In this document: one piece after another, positions 54,801 to 64,000 of the stretch
Numbering within the stretch: the first letter of the stretch is position 1
How the letters are laid out: each line of letters begins with the position of its first letter
Source: CAVVSQ01 sp963848825
GTDB lineage: Bacteria; Planctomycetota; Planctomycetia; Gemmatales; Gemmataceae
DNA: 64,000 bases
Assembly: GCA_963848825.1 (NCBI GenBank)
Contig: CAWKFA010000008.1
Coordinates: forward strand, 372,001 to 436,000
Direction: 5' to 3'
Position numbers and translations under genes: made by a program
Notes under the pieces: model-generated
What the model was told of the DNA's origin: nothing
Databases searched by the model: none
Seen by the model: only the letters and a program-made list of their open reading frames with translations

Positions 54801-57800
54801 CGGCACCAGCAAAACCCTGAGCGTCAGCGCCTACACCATCGCCGACGGCAACAACGGCAAAAACTACACGGTCGTGCCGGTGAACAACACGACGGGCGTC
54901 ATCACCAAGGCGTCCTTGACGATCAGCGTGCTGCCCGCCTCGAAAACCTACGACGGCACCACGACGTCGGCAACGGCACCTACCGTCTCCGGCTTGATCG
55001 GCGGCGACACGGCCACCGGCCTGACGGAGGCCTATGCCGACAAGAACGTCGGCACCGGCAAGGTGCTGTCGGTCAGTGGCTACAACATCATTGACGGCAA
55101 CGGTGGCAACAACTACGCCATTTCCCTGGTTACGAACACCACGGGACTTATCAACAAAGCTGCCCTGACGATCACGGCGATCACCAACACGAAGTCCTTT
55201 GACGGCGGCGTGACTGCAGGGGCCGTGCCAACCGTTTCCGGGCTTCAAGGCACTGACACGGTGAGCGGTCTGACCGAGGTTTATGCCGATCCGGGCCTCG
55301 GCTCGAACAAGGCCCTTTCGGTAAGTGCTTACACGGTGGTTGATGGCAATGGCGGCAATAATTACACGGTCGCCACTGCCATTAACAACACGGGCGTCAT
55401 CATTAACGGCAACGCCAACACGACGACGGGTGTTGGCACCTCGCAAGCGTCCGTCAGTTATGGGACACCGGTTACCTTCACGATTACCGTCACCGCGTCC
55501 AGCGGGGCGGCCAGCCCAACGGGTGCCGTAGAGGTCTTCGACAATGGACATGATCTAGGTGCCGCCACGCTCTCGAATTCAAGCGGACTTATTACGACGT
55601 TCACGTTGACGACGGCACCCAAGACTTTGATTGTGACCAGCCCCCTCGCTGCACGTCATCACGGCGAACTTTGCCGCGTCCGGATCTTTTGGCAGCAGCT
55701 GCCGGCACGCTGCCGGGTGGCCAGACCGTAACGCCGCGCGCTATTACGCTGACGGCGTCGTCGAACACCAAAACGTATGACAGTACGATCGTGGCGACGG
55801 CGACACCAACGCAAACAGGAACGCTGGTGACGGGCGACACCATCACCAATTTAAGCGAAGCCTACACAACGGCGACGGCCGGCACGAGCAAGACGGAGAC
55901 GATCGCCAGTTACACGGTCAACGATGGCAACGGCGGCGCCAACTATGCCGTCACCACGATCAGCGACACGACCGGCGTCATCAACAAGGCTGCGCCGACG
56001 ATCACGGCGAGGACCAACACCAAGACCTACGATTCGACGGCGACGGCAGCCGCGACGCCGACCGTGTCTGGGCTCATCGGCAACGATACGGTGACCAATC
56101 TGGTGGAGGCTTATACTTCCGCGAGCGCGGGCTCGAGCAAGACGCTGTCCGTAAGCGGCTACACGGTAAATGACGGCACGAACGGCGGCAACTATGCCAT
56201 AACGACCGTAGCCAACACAACCGGTCTCATCAACAAGGCCGCGCTCACCATCACGGCGACGACGAACACGAAAACCTACGATTCAACGGTAACCGCGGCC
56301 GCAACGCCGACCGTGGCGGGGCTGATTGGCGGGGACACGGTCCAGGGCATGACGGAGGTATATGCGAGTGCCCAGGCGGGGGATGCCAAGACGCTGGCGG
56401 TGAATAACTACACGATCTCGGACGGCAACAACGGCGGTAACTATGCGGTGACGACGGTTACCAGCACGACGGGCGTCATCAACAAGGCCGGGCTCACCAT
56501 CACCGCAGTGTCAAACACCAAGACGTACGATTCGACAACGACCGCGTCAGCGGCGCCCACGGTGTCTGGGCTTCAGGGCGGCGACACAGTCACTGGGCTG
56601 GCCGAATTATATGCCGACCGCAACGCGGGCTCCGGCAAGACGCTGTCGGTGAGCGCTTATTTGGTAAATGATGGCAATACCGGCGGGAACTACTCCATAA
56701 CAACTGTAACCAGTACGACAGGCGTTATTAACAAGGCAGCATTGACGGTGAGCGCCGTCACCAACACCAAGTCCTTCGACGGCTCGACGACTGCCGCGGC
56801 CATACCGACCGTGACAGGCTTGCAAGGCGGCGATACCGTGACCGGCTTGAGCGAGACCTACGACAACTCGAACCCGGGCAGCGGCAAAACGCTGAGCGTC
56901 GCCAGCGGTTTCAACGTAAACGATGGCAACAGCGGCAACAACTACACAGTAACGACCGCGACCAATGCCACCGGCGTGATTAGCGGCGCCATCGGCACGA
57001 CGACCGCGGTCACCACGTCGCAGGCATCCGTCACTTACGGCACGGCGGTCACCTTCACGATCACGGTCACGGCTTCAGGCGGCACCGGCAGTCCGACCGG
57101 CAGCGTCGAGGTGTTCGATAACGGCAGCCATGATTTGGGTGCGGCGACATTCCTGAGTTCGGCGGGCCTGGTCACGACGTGGACCTTGTCCACGCAGCCA
57201 AAGTCGCTAAATGTGACGAACCCGCTGGCGCATGTTGTCACGGCGAGTTTCACGGCCAGCGGTTCGTTTGGCAACAGCGCAGGCACATTGGCCGGCGGCC
57301 AGACGGTCACGCCGCGGGCCATCACGTTGACGGCATCGTCGAACACGAAGACCTATGACAGCACCATTGTGGCGACAGCGACGCCGACGCAAACGGGCAG
57401 CCTCGTGACCGGTGATACGATCACGAACTTGACAGAGGCTTACACGAGCGCGACCGCCGGCACGGGCAAGACGGAAACAATTGCCAGTTACACGGTCAAC
57501 GACGGCAATGGCGGCAAAAACTACGCGGTAACGACGGTCAGCGACACGACGGGCGTGATCAACAAAGCGGCTCTGACCGTGAGCGCGGTCACCAACACGA
57601 AAACATTCGACGGCACGGCGACCGCGGCAGCCACGCCGACGGTAGCAGGCCTGCAAGGCGGCGACACGATCACCGGCCTCAGCGAGACGTATGACAATTC
57701 GAACCCGGGCACGGGCAAAACTTTGAGCGTCAGCTCAGGTTTCGTGGTCAACGATGGTAATGGCGGGAACAACTATACCGTCGCGACGGCGACGAACACG

Positions 57801-60800
57801 ACCGGGGTCATTGGCGGCGTCATTGGTACGACCACGACCGTGAGCAGTTCCCAGGCGTCCGCGGTCTATGGGACAGCAGTAACCTTCACAATCACGGTGA
57901 CGGCGGCGGGCGGCACCGGCGGCCCGACCGGGAGCGTCGAAGTATTCGACAATGGCAGCCATGATTTGGGAGCGGCGACCTTCGCTGCTTCGAGCGGGCT
58001 GGTATCCACGTGGACCTTGTCAACGCTGCCCAAGACGCTCAACGTCACGAACCCGCTCGTGCATACTATTACGGCCAGTTTCACGGCGAGTGCTTCGTTT
58101 GGCAACAGCGCCGGCACCCTGGCGGGTGGCCAGACGGTCACGCCGCGGGCGATCACCTTGACAGCGTCGTCCAATACGAAGACCTATGACAGCACGACGT
58201 CGGCGACGGCCACACCGGCACAAACGGGCACGCTCGTGAGCGGTGACACCATCACGAACCTGACGGAAGCTTACACAGCGCGACCGCCGGCACGAGCAAG
58301 ACAGAGACCATCGCCAGCTATACTGTGAATGACGGTAACGGCGGCAATAACTACACCGTCACGACCGCGAGCGACGCGACCGGCGTCATCAACAAAGCGA
58401 CGCTGACGATCACGGCGGCAACGAACACCAAAGCGTATGATTCGACAACGACGGCGGCTGCCACGCCGACCGTGGCGGGCCTGGTAGGCAATGATACGGT
58501 GACGGGCCTCGGGGAAGCCTACACGACTCCCAGCGCCGGCACGGGCAAGACGCTCAGCGTCAGCTCGGGCTACACGGTGAACGATGGCAACGCCGGGCAA
58601 AACTATGCCGTCACGACAGTGGCGGGCACGGGCGCCATCACCAAGGCGCGCTCACCATTACGGCGACCACGAACACGAAGAACTATGATTCGACGACGAC
58701 GGCGGCCGCAACGCCAACGGTGGTTGGCCTGCAAGGCAATGATACGGTGACCGGCCTGGCTGAAACGTATGCCAGCGCGAATGCTGGGACCGGCAAAACT
58801 CTGAACGTGGCCAGCGGTTTCGCGGTCAACGATGGCAACGGCGGCAATAACTACACGGTGACCACTTCCGCGAACGCGACGGGCGTTATCAACAAGGCAG
58901 CCTTGACGATCATCGCGGCGACCAACACGAAAAACTACGATTCGATGACGACCGCCGCCGCGCTGCCCGCGGTCTCAGGCCTTCAGGGAAATGACACGGT
59001 TACGGGATTGAGCGAGTCCTACAGCGACGCCAAGGCCGGCACGGGCAAAACCCTGAACGTTAACCCAGGTTTCGTCGTCAATGATGGCAACGGCGGCAAT
59101 AACTACGTCGCCACACTGACGCCGAACGTTACCGGTGCGATCAACAAGGCAACCTTGACCATCACCGCCGTCACGAACACCAAGGGCTACGACTCAACGA
59201 CGTCTGCCGCCGCCACTCCCACGGTCGCGGGCCTCGTCGGCGGCGACTTCATTACCGGTCTCGGCGAGACCTACGTCGATTCCAAGGCCGGCACGGGCAA
59301 GCTTCTAAACGTCAAACCCGGATTCGCGATCGTCGATGGCAATGGCGGCAACAACTACGCGGTGAACCTGTTCTCGAATGCCACGGGCGCGATCAATAAG
59401 GCGGCCCTCACGCTGACGGCACAGACCAACACCAAGAATTTCGATGGCACCACGACGGCCCTCGCCAAGCCCGCCGTTTCGGGCCTGGTGGGCGGCGATA
59501 CGGTTGCCGGACAGGCGGAAACTTATGCCAACGCCGGGCCCGGCACCGGCATTACGTTGAGCGTCAGCGCCTATACGATCAATGATGGCAACGGCGGCAA
59601 TAACTACAACGTGACGACCGTGAACGATACGACCGGGGTCATCATCCTCCAGTCGACGAACGTATCGATTGTCAATAATAGCGGCCCCGTGCTCGAACCG
59701 CCGCTCGGTAGCAAGGTCTCCTATACTTTTACCATCACATTGGGTCAGGCCCTGCAAAAAGCCGTCACCGTGAACTACAACACGCTCAACGGCACCGCCA
59801 GGGCGGGCGTTGATTTCTCCGGCATCACCGGTGGCACGGTTACCATTCCCGCCGGCGCGACCTCGGTGCCGATTAATATCACCGTGATCGGCGATGCCCC
59901 GCAACAGCCCGGCGGGCCGACCGACAAGTTCTTCAGCGTGGCACTGAACTGGGCCGCCAGCGCCGGTAACACGCCGCAACCTATCACGAACGCCACGGCT
60001 GTTGGCGACATCCAACAAACGTTTGCGCCGACCATCAGTATTCCCGCCAGTCAGACGGTGCATCTCTCGGGCGGGGTTTATGCCGTCACACTTAACCTGG
60101 CATCCACTTATCCGTCGGCGGCATACGCGACCGCGGCCGGGGCTGTCTCCGTCAGTTACTACACTTCCAACGGGACGGGCAAATCGGGCACCAACTATAA
60201 AGGCGTCTCCGGCAACTTGACGATTCCCGCGTCGGCTTTCGTGGCCGCGACCAATACGATCACGATCCCCATCACCGGCATTGGCGCGGCCAGCGGACAG
60301 ACCTTCAACCTGAACCTTGGAAGTGCCGGCGGCAACGTTGCCCTGGTCGGATCGACATCGTCGGTCGTGAGCATGTTTAACCCGCAAATCGCGGCCGGCA
60401 CGCCTACAGGCGCCGCCGGCGGCGTGACCTTGACCTCGGTCAGTCAGTTAACGTCTGTTCTCAAACTGGCCGAAACCAATTGGATAGCGGCTGGTGCCAA
60501 ACCGTCGAGCTTCAGCAAGGTTCAGCTACAAATTGGCAATATCGGCAAGGGCGTGGTCGGCAATACCGCCGGCAACGTAATCACGATCGACGCGAGCGCC
60601 GCTGGATTTGGTTGGTTCATCGATACCGCCAGCAGCGCGTTCCAGGCCACGTCCAATCCCGCGGAGATGTCAGCCAAACCTGGCACCCTCGCGGTGGGTC
60701 ATATGGACCTACTCACCGTGGTAGAACACGAACTCGGCCATATCCTGGGCCTGGACGACGTGAACGCCGGCAGCCGGCCCGACAATCTGATGACGGCCAC

Positions 60801-61080
60801 ACTGGCGGCCGGCGAGCGGCGCTTGCCCGCGTCGAGCTTGATATTCGTGGCGCCGGCCCCGCTGGCTCAGCCAGCCAGTGCTTCCCAAAAGCCACTATTG
60901 CTACCGCCCGAGCTTAATGTTGGCGCCATTGGCAGCAGTCCGCCGGCCAAACCACTCTCGGCCGGAACTACCTCGGTGCTGGATCAAGTTTTCAGCCAAT
61001 CGTCCGCGGACACTCCCGCAACGACCGATGCCCTGGATCAAATCTTTACGGTACTGGGGTCAACCAAGACCAAGAAGTAG
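51898..61080 (+). CDS. giant gene C: paralogue of B with YDG repeats and metzincin-type zinc site
   Basis: About 3060 residues. The start MFLSWWRSLVNLAD (GAAGAGG upstream, 51898) and NLEQLEDRLVPAG match B nearly base for base. Domain order equals B: cohesin-like domain, QTYLASIPAL module, cadherin-like domain with the nested GYNGTF insert, second cohesin-like domain (GGVLSIPQNLT), Ig-like domain, 17 YDG repeats with three more Ig-like domains, two Calx-beta domains (GVDFSGITGG), a zinc site HELGHILGLDD (60727-60759) with NLMTATLAAGERR, and tail DALDQIFTVLGSTKTKK. The frame breaks near 55650, 55690, 58278 and 58652. One is corrected by comparison with an intact paralogous repeat (AAGGCCGCG). 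It may cut itself or partners after secretion. Confidence 0.85.
54415..59643 (+). repeat. 17 YDG-type repeats in gene C
   Basis: Same unit as in gene B, 80-84 residues each, but more diverged, with little exact DNA repetition. Ig-like domains beginning VGTSQAS or VTTSQAS and ending GGQTVTPRA follow repeats 4, 9 and 11. Repeats right after each Ig-like domain start ITLTASSNTKTYD and share a TQTGTLVTGDTITN variant (repeats 5, 10, 12), so Ig plus following YDG was duplicated as a unit. Confidence 0.85.
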
Positions 61081-61130
61081 ACAGCCCGGCGGCGGGTCGA
61101 GCGTAATCGCGAGTTTGCTCAAGGGTGGCC

Positions 61131-61410
61131 CTGTAGGGTGGGTCAAGCGTGATCGCGCTGACCCACCGAAGCCTTGCGGAGCCTGTAGGGTGGGTCGAGC
61201 GTACTCGCGCTGACCCACCGAAGCGTGCGGAGCGCTGATAGATTTACACATCACCCAAGCGAGAAAAATTGCCCGATTTCGGTGGGTCAGCGCGAGAAAG
61301 CACTTGCCAACCAAGCTTGTGGAAACTGAAATGTTTTAGACACTACCCAAGGCGGACAAGGTCGTGCTGATTTCGGTGGGTCAGCGCGAGTACGCTCGAC
61401 CCACCCTACA
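61131..61410. repeat. cluster of REP-like palindromes after the giant genes
   Basis: Two direct copies (61131-61170, 61193-61222), a half copy in the other direction (about 61276-61297) and a full inverted copy (61369-61410) of the GTAGGGTGGGTC...GCGCTGACCCACC element. A degenerate half lies at about 61089-61111. They fill the 348-base gap between convergent gene C and tadC, where no gene is supported. They may also serve as a bidirectional transcription end. Confidence 0.85.
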
Positions 61411-61428
61411 TGTTTCCCCTACCTATTC

Positions 61429-62652
61429 CTATTCACCTCTGTATTTTCGCAGCGCTTGATTGGCGGCGGCACGGACTGTCGCGTCAGGATCGCGGGTTGC
61501 CTCGGTCAGGGCTTTTGGTACCGCTTCATATCGTGGGCGAAGGGTACCGAGCGATTCGGCGGCTAGCCGGCGGGTGCTCACGTCTTTTTCATGAAGTCCC
61601 GCGATGAGCACCGAGACCACGGTTGGATTGTTGGGTTCAATCTTGCCCATCAGCCTGGCGGTATGAATGCGTACGAGGGGATCACTGTCGCGCAGGCCTT
61701 GCATGTTGCCCATCGCCACCTTTCCCGACGTGTCGATTTTGGACACCTCGCTTAATTGCCGGGTAACGTCCATCATGACTGGCCCTACAATCAGCAGTCC
61801 GGCGCCAACCAAGAAACAAACGATGGTGGGAATCAGCATCCAAAAGCTCGCGCGGTTGGCCTGCGCCTCCGCCCGTTGACGCATGGACGTGCGCAGATTG
61901 TTGCTGGTTTCCAGCAACACTGTGGTGGCGTCGCTGCCGAGCCGTTCCGACTGGGCCAGGATGATCGCGAGATTGCGAACCTCCGGCAGACGTACGCGGT
62001 CTGCTAACTGCCGCAGCGCATATTCCAGGCTGCTTAATTCGGCTTGACGGCGTGTGATATCGAACTCTTCGGCAAGGGCAGGGTGGGTGTAGCGCAATTC
62101 GCGGGCCACCCTCTGCATGGCGGCATAAAGGTTCATGCCCGCGGTCAGGGCCAACGTCAAAAGGTCGATGGCAGTGGGCAACCCACGCTCAATTTCGCGC
62201 GCCCGCGCACGGCCCTGTGCCTGGAGAACAAGGCGCGGCAAGCTATAGGCAACGATGGCCAACACGATGCCGACCAGCGCGATGACCGGGATGTCCTGGG
62301 GATCGAGAATCAGCGCCAGCGCACCGGTCACGCCCAGGCACAACAGCACTAGCACGTTGCGCAGGGCCAAATAATCGGTGAGGGCATTGTTGCGGTAATA
62401 TCCCGCTGAGCGCAGGTCCTGGCAGAGCACCTCGCGCATGCCTTTGGTGGTCGGAATCAGGACCGCGAACGGGTACGTCAAGTATTCAAAGACCAACTCC
62501 GACGACGGGCCTGTTGCCAGTTCAGCCCCGGGCGGCGGCGGGCGCTCGTTCACGGGTTCAGGCGGCTCCCAGGCATGGCGCAAGGCGACAAAGGAAATAA
62601 CGACGGTGGGCACCAGGAGTAGGGCAGCCAGGATCCACATTTCAAGGGTCAC
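61429..62652 (-). CDS. tadC: TadC-like type II secretion F-domain protein fused to HEAT-like repeats
   Basis: An intact 407-residue inner-membrane protein of a Tad pilus/secretion system. An N-terminal helix (ILAALLLVPTVVISFVAL) precedes the T2SS-F domain: LRNVLVLLCLGVTGALAL, PTAIDLLTLALTAGMNLYAA, RQLADRVRLPEVRNLA, LAQSERLGSDATTVL and the closing helix WMLIPTIVCFLVGAGLLIVG. From about residue 305 there are HEAT-type helices: LRDSDPLVRIHTARLMGKI, DVSTRRLAAESLGTL, DPDATVRAAANQALR. TadC normally ends at the last membrane helix, so the C-terminal repeats are an addition, probably cytoplasmic. It lies 15 bases after tadB. Confidence 0.85.
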   Translation of the reverse strand: MTLEMWILAALLLVPTVVISFVALRHAWEPPEPVNERPPPPGAELATGPSSELVFEYLTYPFAVLIPTTKGMREVLCQDLRSAGYYRNNALTDYLALRNVLVLLCLGVTGALALILDPQDIPVIALVGIVLAIVAYSLPRLVLQAQGRARAREIERGLPTAIDLLTLALTAGMNLYAAMQRVARELRYTHPALAEEFDITRRQAELSSLEYALRQLADRVRLPEVRNLAIILAQSERLGSDATTVLLETSNNLRTSMRQRAEAQANRASFWMLIPTIVCFLVGAGLLIVGPVMMDVTRQLSEVSKIDTSGKVAMGNMQGLRDSDPLVRIHTARLMGKIEPNNPTVVSVLIAGLHEKDVSTRRLAAESLGTLRPRYEAVPKALTEATRDPDATVRAAANQALRKYRGE

Positions 62653-62667
62653 GACAAGCTCCTGAGC

Positions 62668-63598
62668 TCAATAGTCGACGCGAAGCAGAAAAATAAACCA
62701 AAGAACGCCGACAATCTCGAGAATAATCGCGGTGGCCAGCAGTTGGCGCCGGCGGTGGTCGTGAAAAGATCGCGCGTGTGTTCGGGCTGGAAGATCGCGT
62801 AGGCGATAATGAGGACGGGGATCGCGGCGCCCAGAATAAGGCCGGCGATGCGAGCCAGCGCCGTGGCGGCCCGAAAATAGCCCAGAAACTGAATGCGATC
62901 GCGGGTGCTGGCCGCCAGGCGATCGAGCAACAAGGCTAGATTGCCACCTGCCTGATAATAGAGGCCGACCGTGGAGACGAAAACATCGAAGTCGGACAGC
63001 CGTATCCGTTGGGCCGTGCTTTGCAGGGCCTTGTGGGGATGCAGTCCCAGATGAATTTGTCCCGAACAGCGCCGAAATTCCGCGGCCAGCGGTTCGTCGA
63101 GCTGATCGCCGGCTCGTGCCATCGATTGTTCGAGCGTCAAGCCGGCACGCAGGGAACGAGCCAGGAAGAAGAAAGCATCGGGAAGTTGTCCCTGAAGGAG
63201 GCGACGGCGCCGTGCCTGCAGGTACAGAAGAATTGCCAGCGGCAAAGTAATGCCGATCACCAGACCGGCGGCGCCGGCCCATTCCTCTTCGCCCCAGAAG
63301 AAACAGAGGGCCGCCAGGCTCAAGCCGGTCAAGACGACGAACCAGAGCAACTGGCTTGGCGACAGATCGAGCCCCGTCCCTCTGACCATCCCTTCGAACG
63401 ATTGATCCATGTGCACCGCGAGGTCGCCCGTGGCGCCTGGCGTGGCCAGCGGAAAATCCGTGTCCTCTCCGGCGTGGCGATAAAGCGACGGCGCTGCAGC
63501 CGGGCCTGGTACCCATCCATCACACGGCGCGCCACCGCGAAGACCAGGATGGTCAGGACAATAATCATCGCGGCGACAAATATATTGTGCTCGATCAT
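62668..63598 (-). CDS. tadB: TadB-like type II secretion F-domain protein (two frame breaks)
   Basis: A Tad system inner-membrane protein, partner of TadC. MIEHNIFVAAMIIVLTILV is an N-terminal membrane helix. After a break near 63478 it goes on with AVHMDQSFEGMVRGTGLDLS, membrane helices (LLWFVVLTGLSLAALCFFWG), LPDAFFFLARSLRAGLTLEQ, VSTVGLYYQAGGNLALLLDR and RIAGLILGAAIPVLIIAYAI. A second break near 62743 (GGCGCC short of one C) leads to LLATAIILEIVGVLWFIFLL and a stop at 62668. The ATG at 63598 is ten bases after the ATPase stop, so the three Tad genes form one operon. Confidence 0.85.
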
Positions 63599-63607
63599 GG
63601 GCAACGC

Positions 63608-64000
63608 TTAGGATAAATAGGAATTGGGGAAACCACCGTCCGCCTCGCCGGCCTCCTCGACGACATCGGCGTCGGCAAATTCCTCCGGTACGACCTCTTC
63701 CGCGGCCATCTCCGCCGGTGGTACTTCCGCCGTGCTCAGGATCCTTTCGGCAAATAAACTATCGGGCACCGTCAAACCCGATGTGCGGAGTCGCGCCAGG
63801 AAGCCGGGTATCTTGCCGGTCGCATAAAATTCGCCGACCGCCATGCCTTTTTCGACGCCCGTCTGGCGAAAGCCAAACAGGTCGCGAACGACATAGCGAT
63901 TACCCTTGCGGCCGCGTATTTCCGTGATTTTCATGATCTTGCGGGCGCCTCCCTTGAGGCGGGCGATCTGGATGACCAGGTTGACCGCCGACGCGATGTA
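63608..64000 (-). CDS. cpaF: CpaF/TadA-type secretion ATPase, C-terminal part (runs off window end)
   Basis: The C-terminal end of a type II/IV secretion ATPase. YIASAVNLVIQIARLKGGAR and KITEIRGRKGNRYVVRDLFG match the end of CpaF, which powers Tad pilus assembly or secretion. After RTSGL the chain has an unusual acidic tail (AEMAAEEVVPEEFADADVVE) of about 40 residues. The Walker motifs lie outside the window. It is first of the visible cpaF-tadB-tadC order. Confidence 0.85.
   Translation of the reverse strand, partial: YIASAVNLVIQIARLKGGARKIMKITEIRGRKGNRYVVRDLFGFRQTGVEKGMAVGEFYATGKIPGFLARLRTSGLTVPDSLFAERILSTAEVPPAEMAAEEVVPEEFADADVVEEAGEADGGFPNSYLS

Overview
The window looks like a Planctomycetota chromosome or contig, most likely a Gemmataceae-type organism. 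This is inferred from its GC-rich sequence, giant extracellular beta-repeat proteins with a basic N-terminus ending in LEDRLVP or LESRLVP, a protein kinase with an N-terminal extension, a Tad-type pilus/secretion locus, an acetylxylan esterase and a CehA/McbA-like hydrolase. No tRNA, rRNA, CRISPR array, phage or integrase was found.

Region 1 (1-25.7 kb) is ordinary chromosome. It holds a partial metallohydrolase, a sugar-phosphate isomerase/epimerase and a PcrA/UvrD helicase. An AcpS-like gene that has lost a key residue follows, then a cassette of four small exported coiled-coil proteins and a histidine block (pterin dehydratase-like gene, hisD, hisC, hisB). Further on are an acetylxylan esterase, a Ser/Thr kinase, a GlcNAc-6-P deacetylase, a phosphofructokinase with PPi-type motifs, a PQQ-type beta-propeller protein, rpiB, a YrdC/Sua5-phosphatase fusion, a zinc-ribbon membrane protein, a GT39 glycosyltransferase, a membrane-anchored dual-specificity phosphatase and a NodU-type carbamoyltransferase.

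Region 2 (26.6-61.1 kb) is a block of three co-directional giant genes, here called A, B and C, of about 14.4, 10.2 and 9.2 kb. A carries a PA14-like domain, autotransporter-associated beta-strand repeats, at least twelve copies of a beta module, Ig-like domains and a cohesin-dockerin-cohesin C-terminus. B and C are paralogues: two cohesin-like domains, a nested cadherin-like domain, 22 and 17 YDG-type repeats, Calx-beta domains, a metzincin-like HELGHILGLDD zinc site and a shared C-terminal tail. The same palindromic REP-like element lies on both sides of this block. The domain set suggests a modular, calcium-dependent surface or matrix scaffold, possibly held together by cohesin-dockerin pairing and processed by its own protease domains. 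That assembly model is inference.

Region 3 (61.4-64 kb), on the minus strand, is a Tad operon: CpaF-type ATPase (partial), TadB and a TadC fused to HEAT-like repeats.

An important caveat is that about 35 small frameshifts break otherwise well-conserved genes, including hisC, hisD, rpiB and the helicase. Most can be explained as lost bases at GCGC-containing sites. I read them as consensus errors and give each gene its full intended span, naming the breaks.
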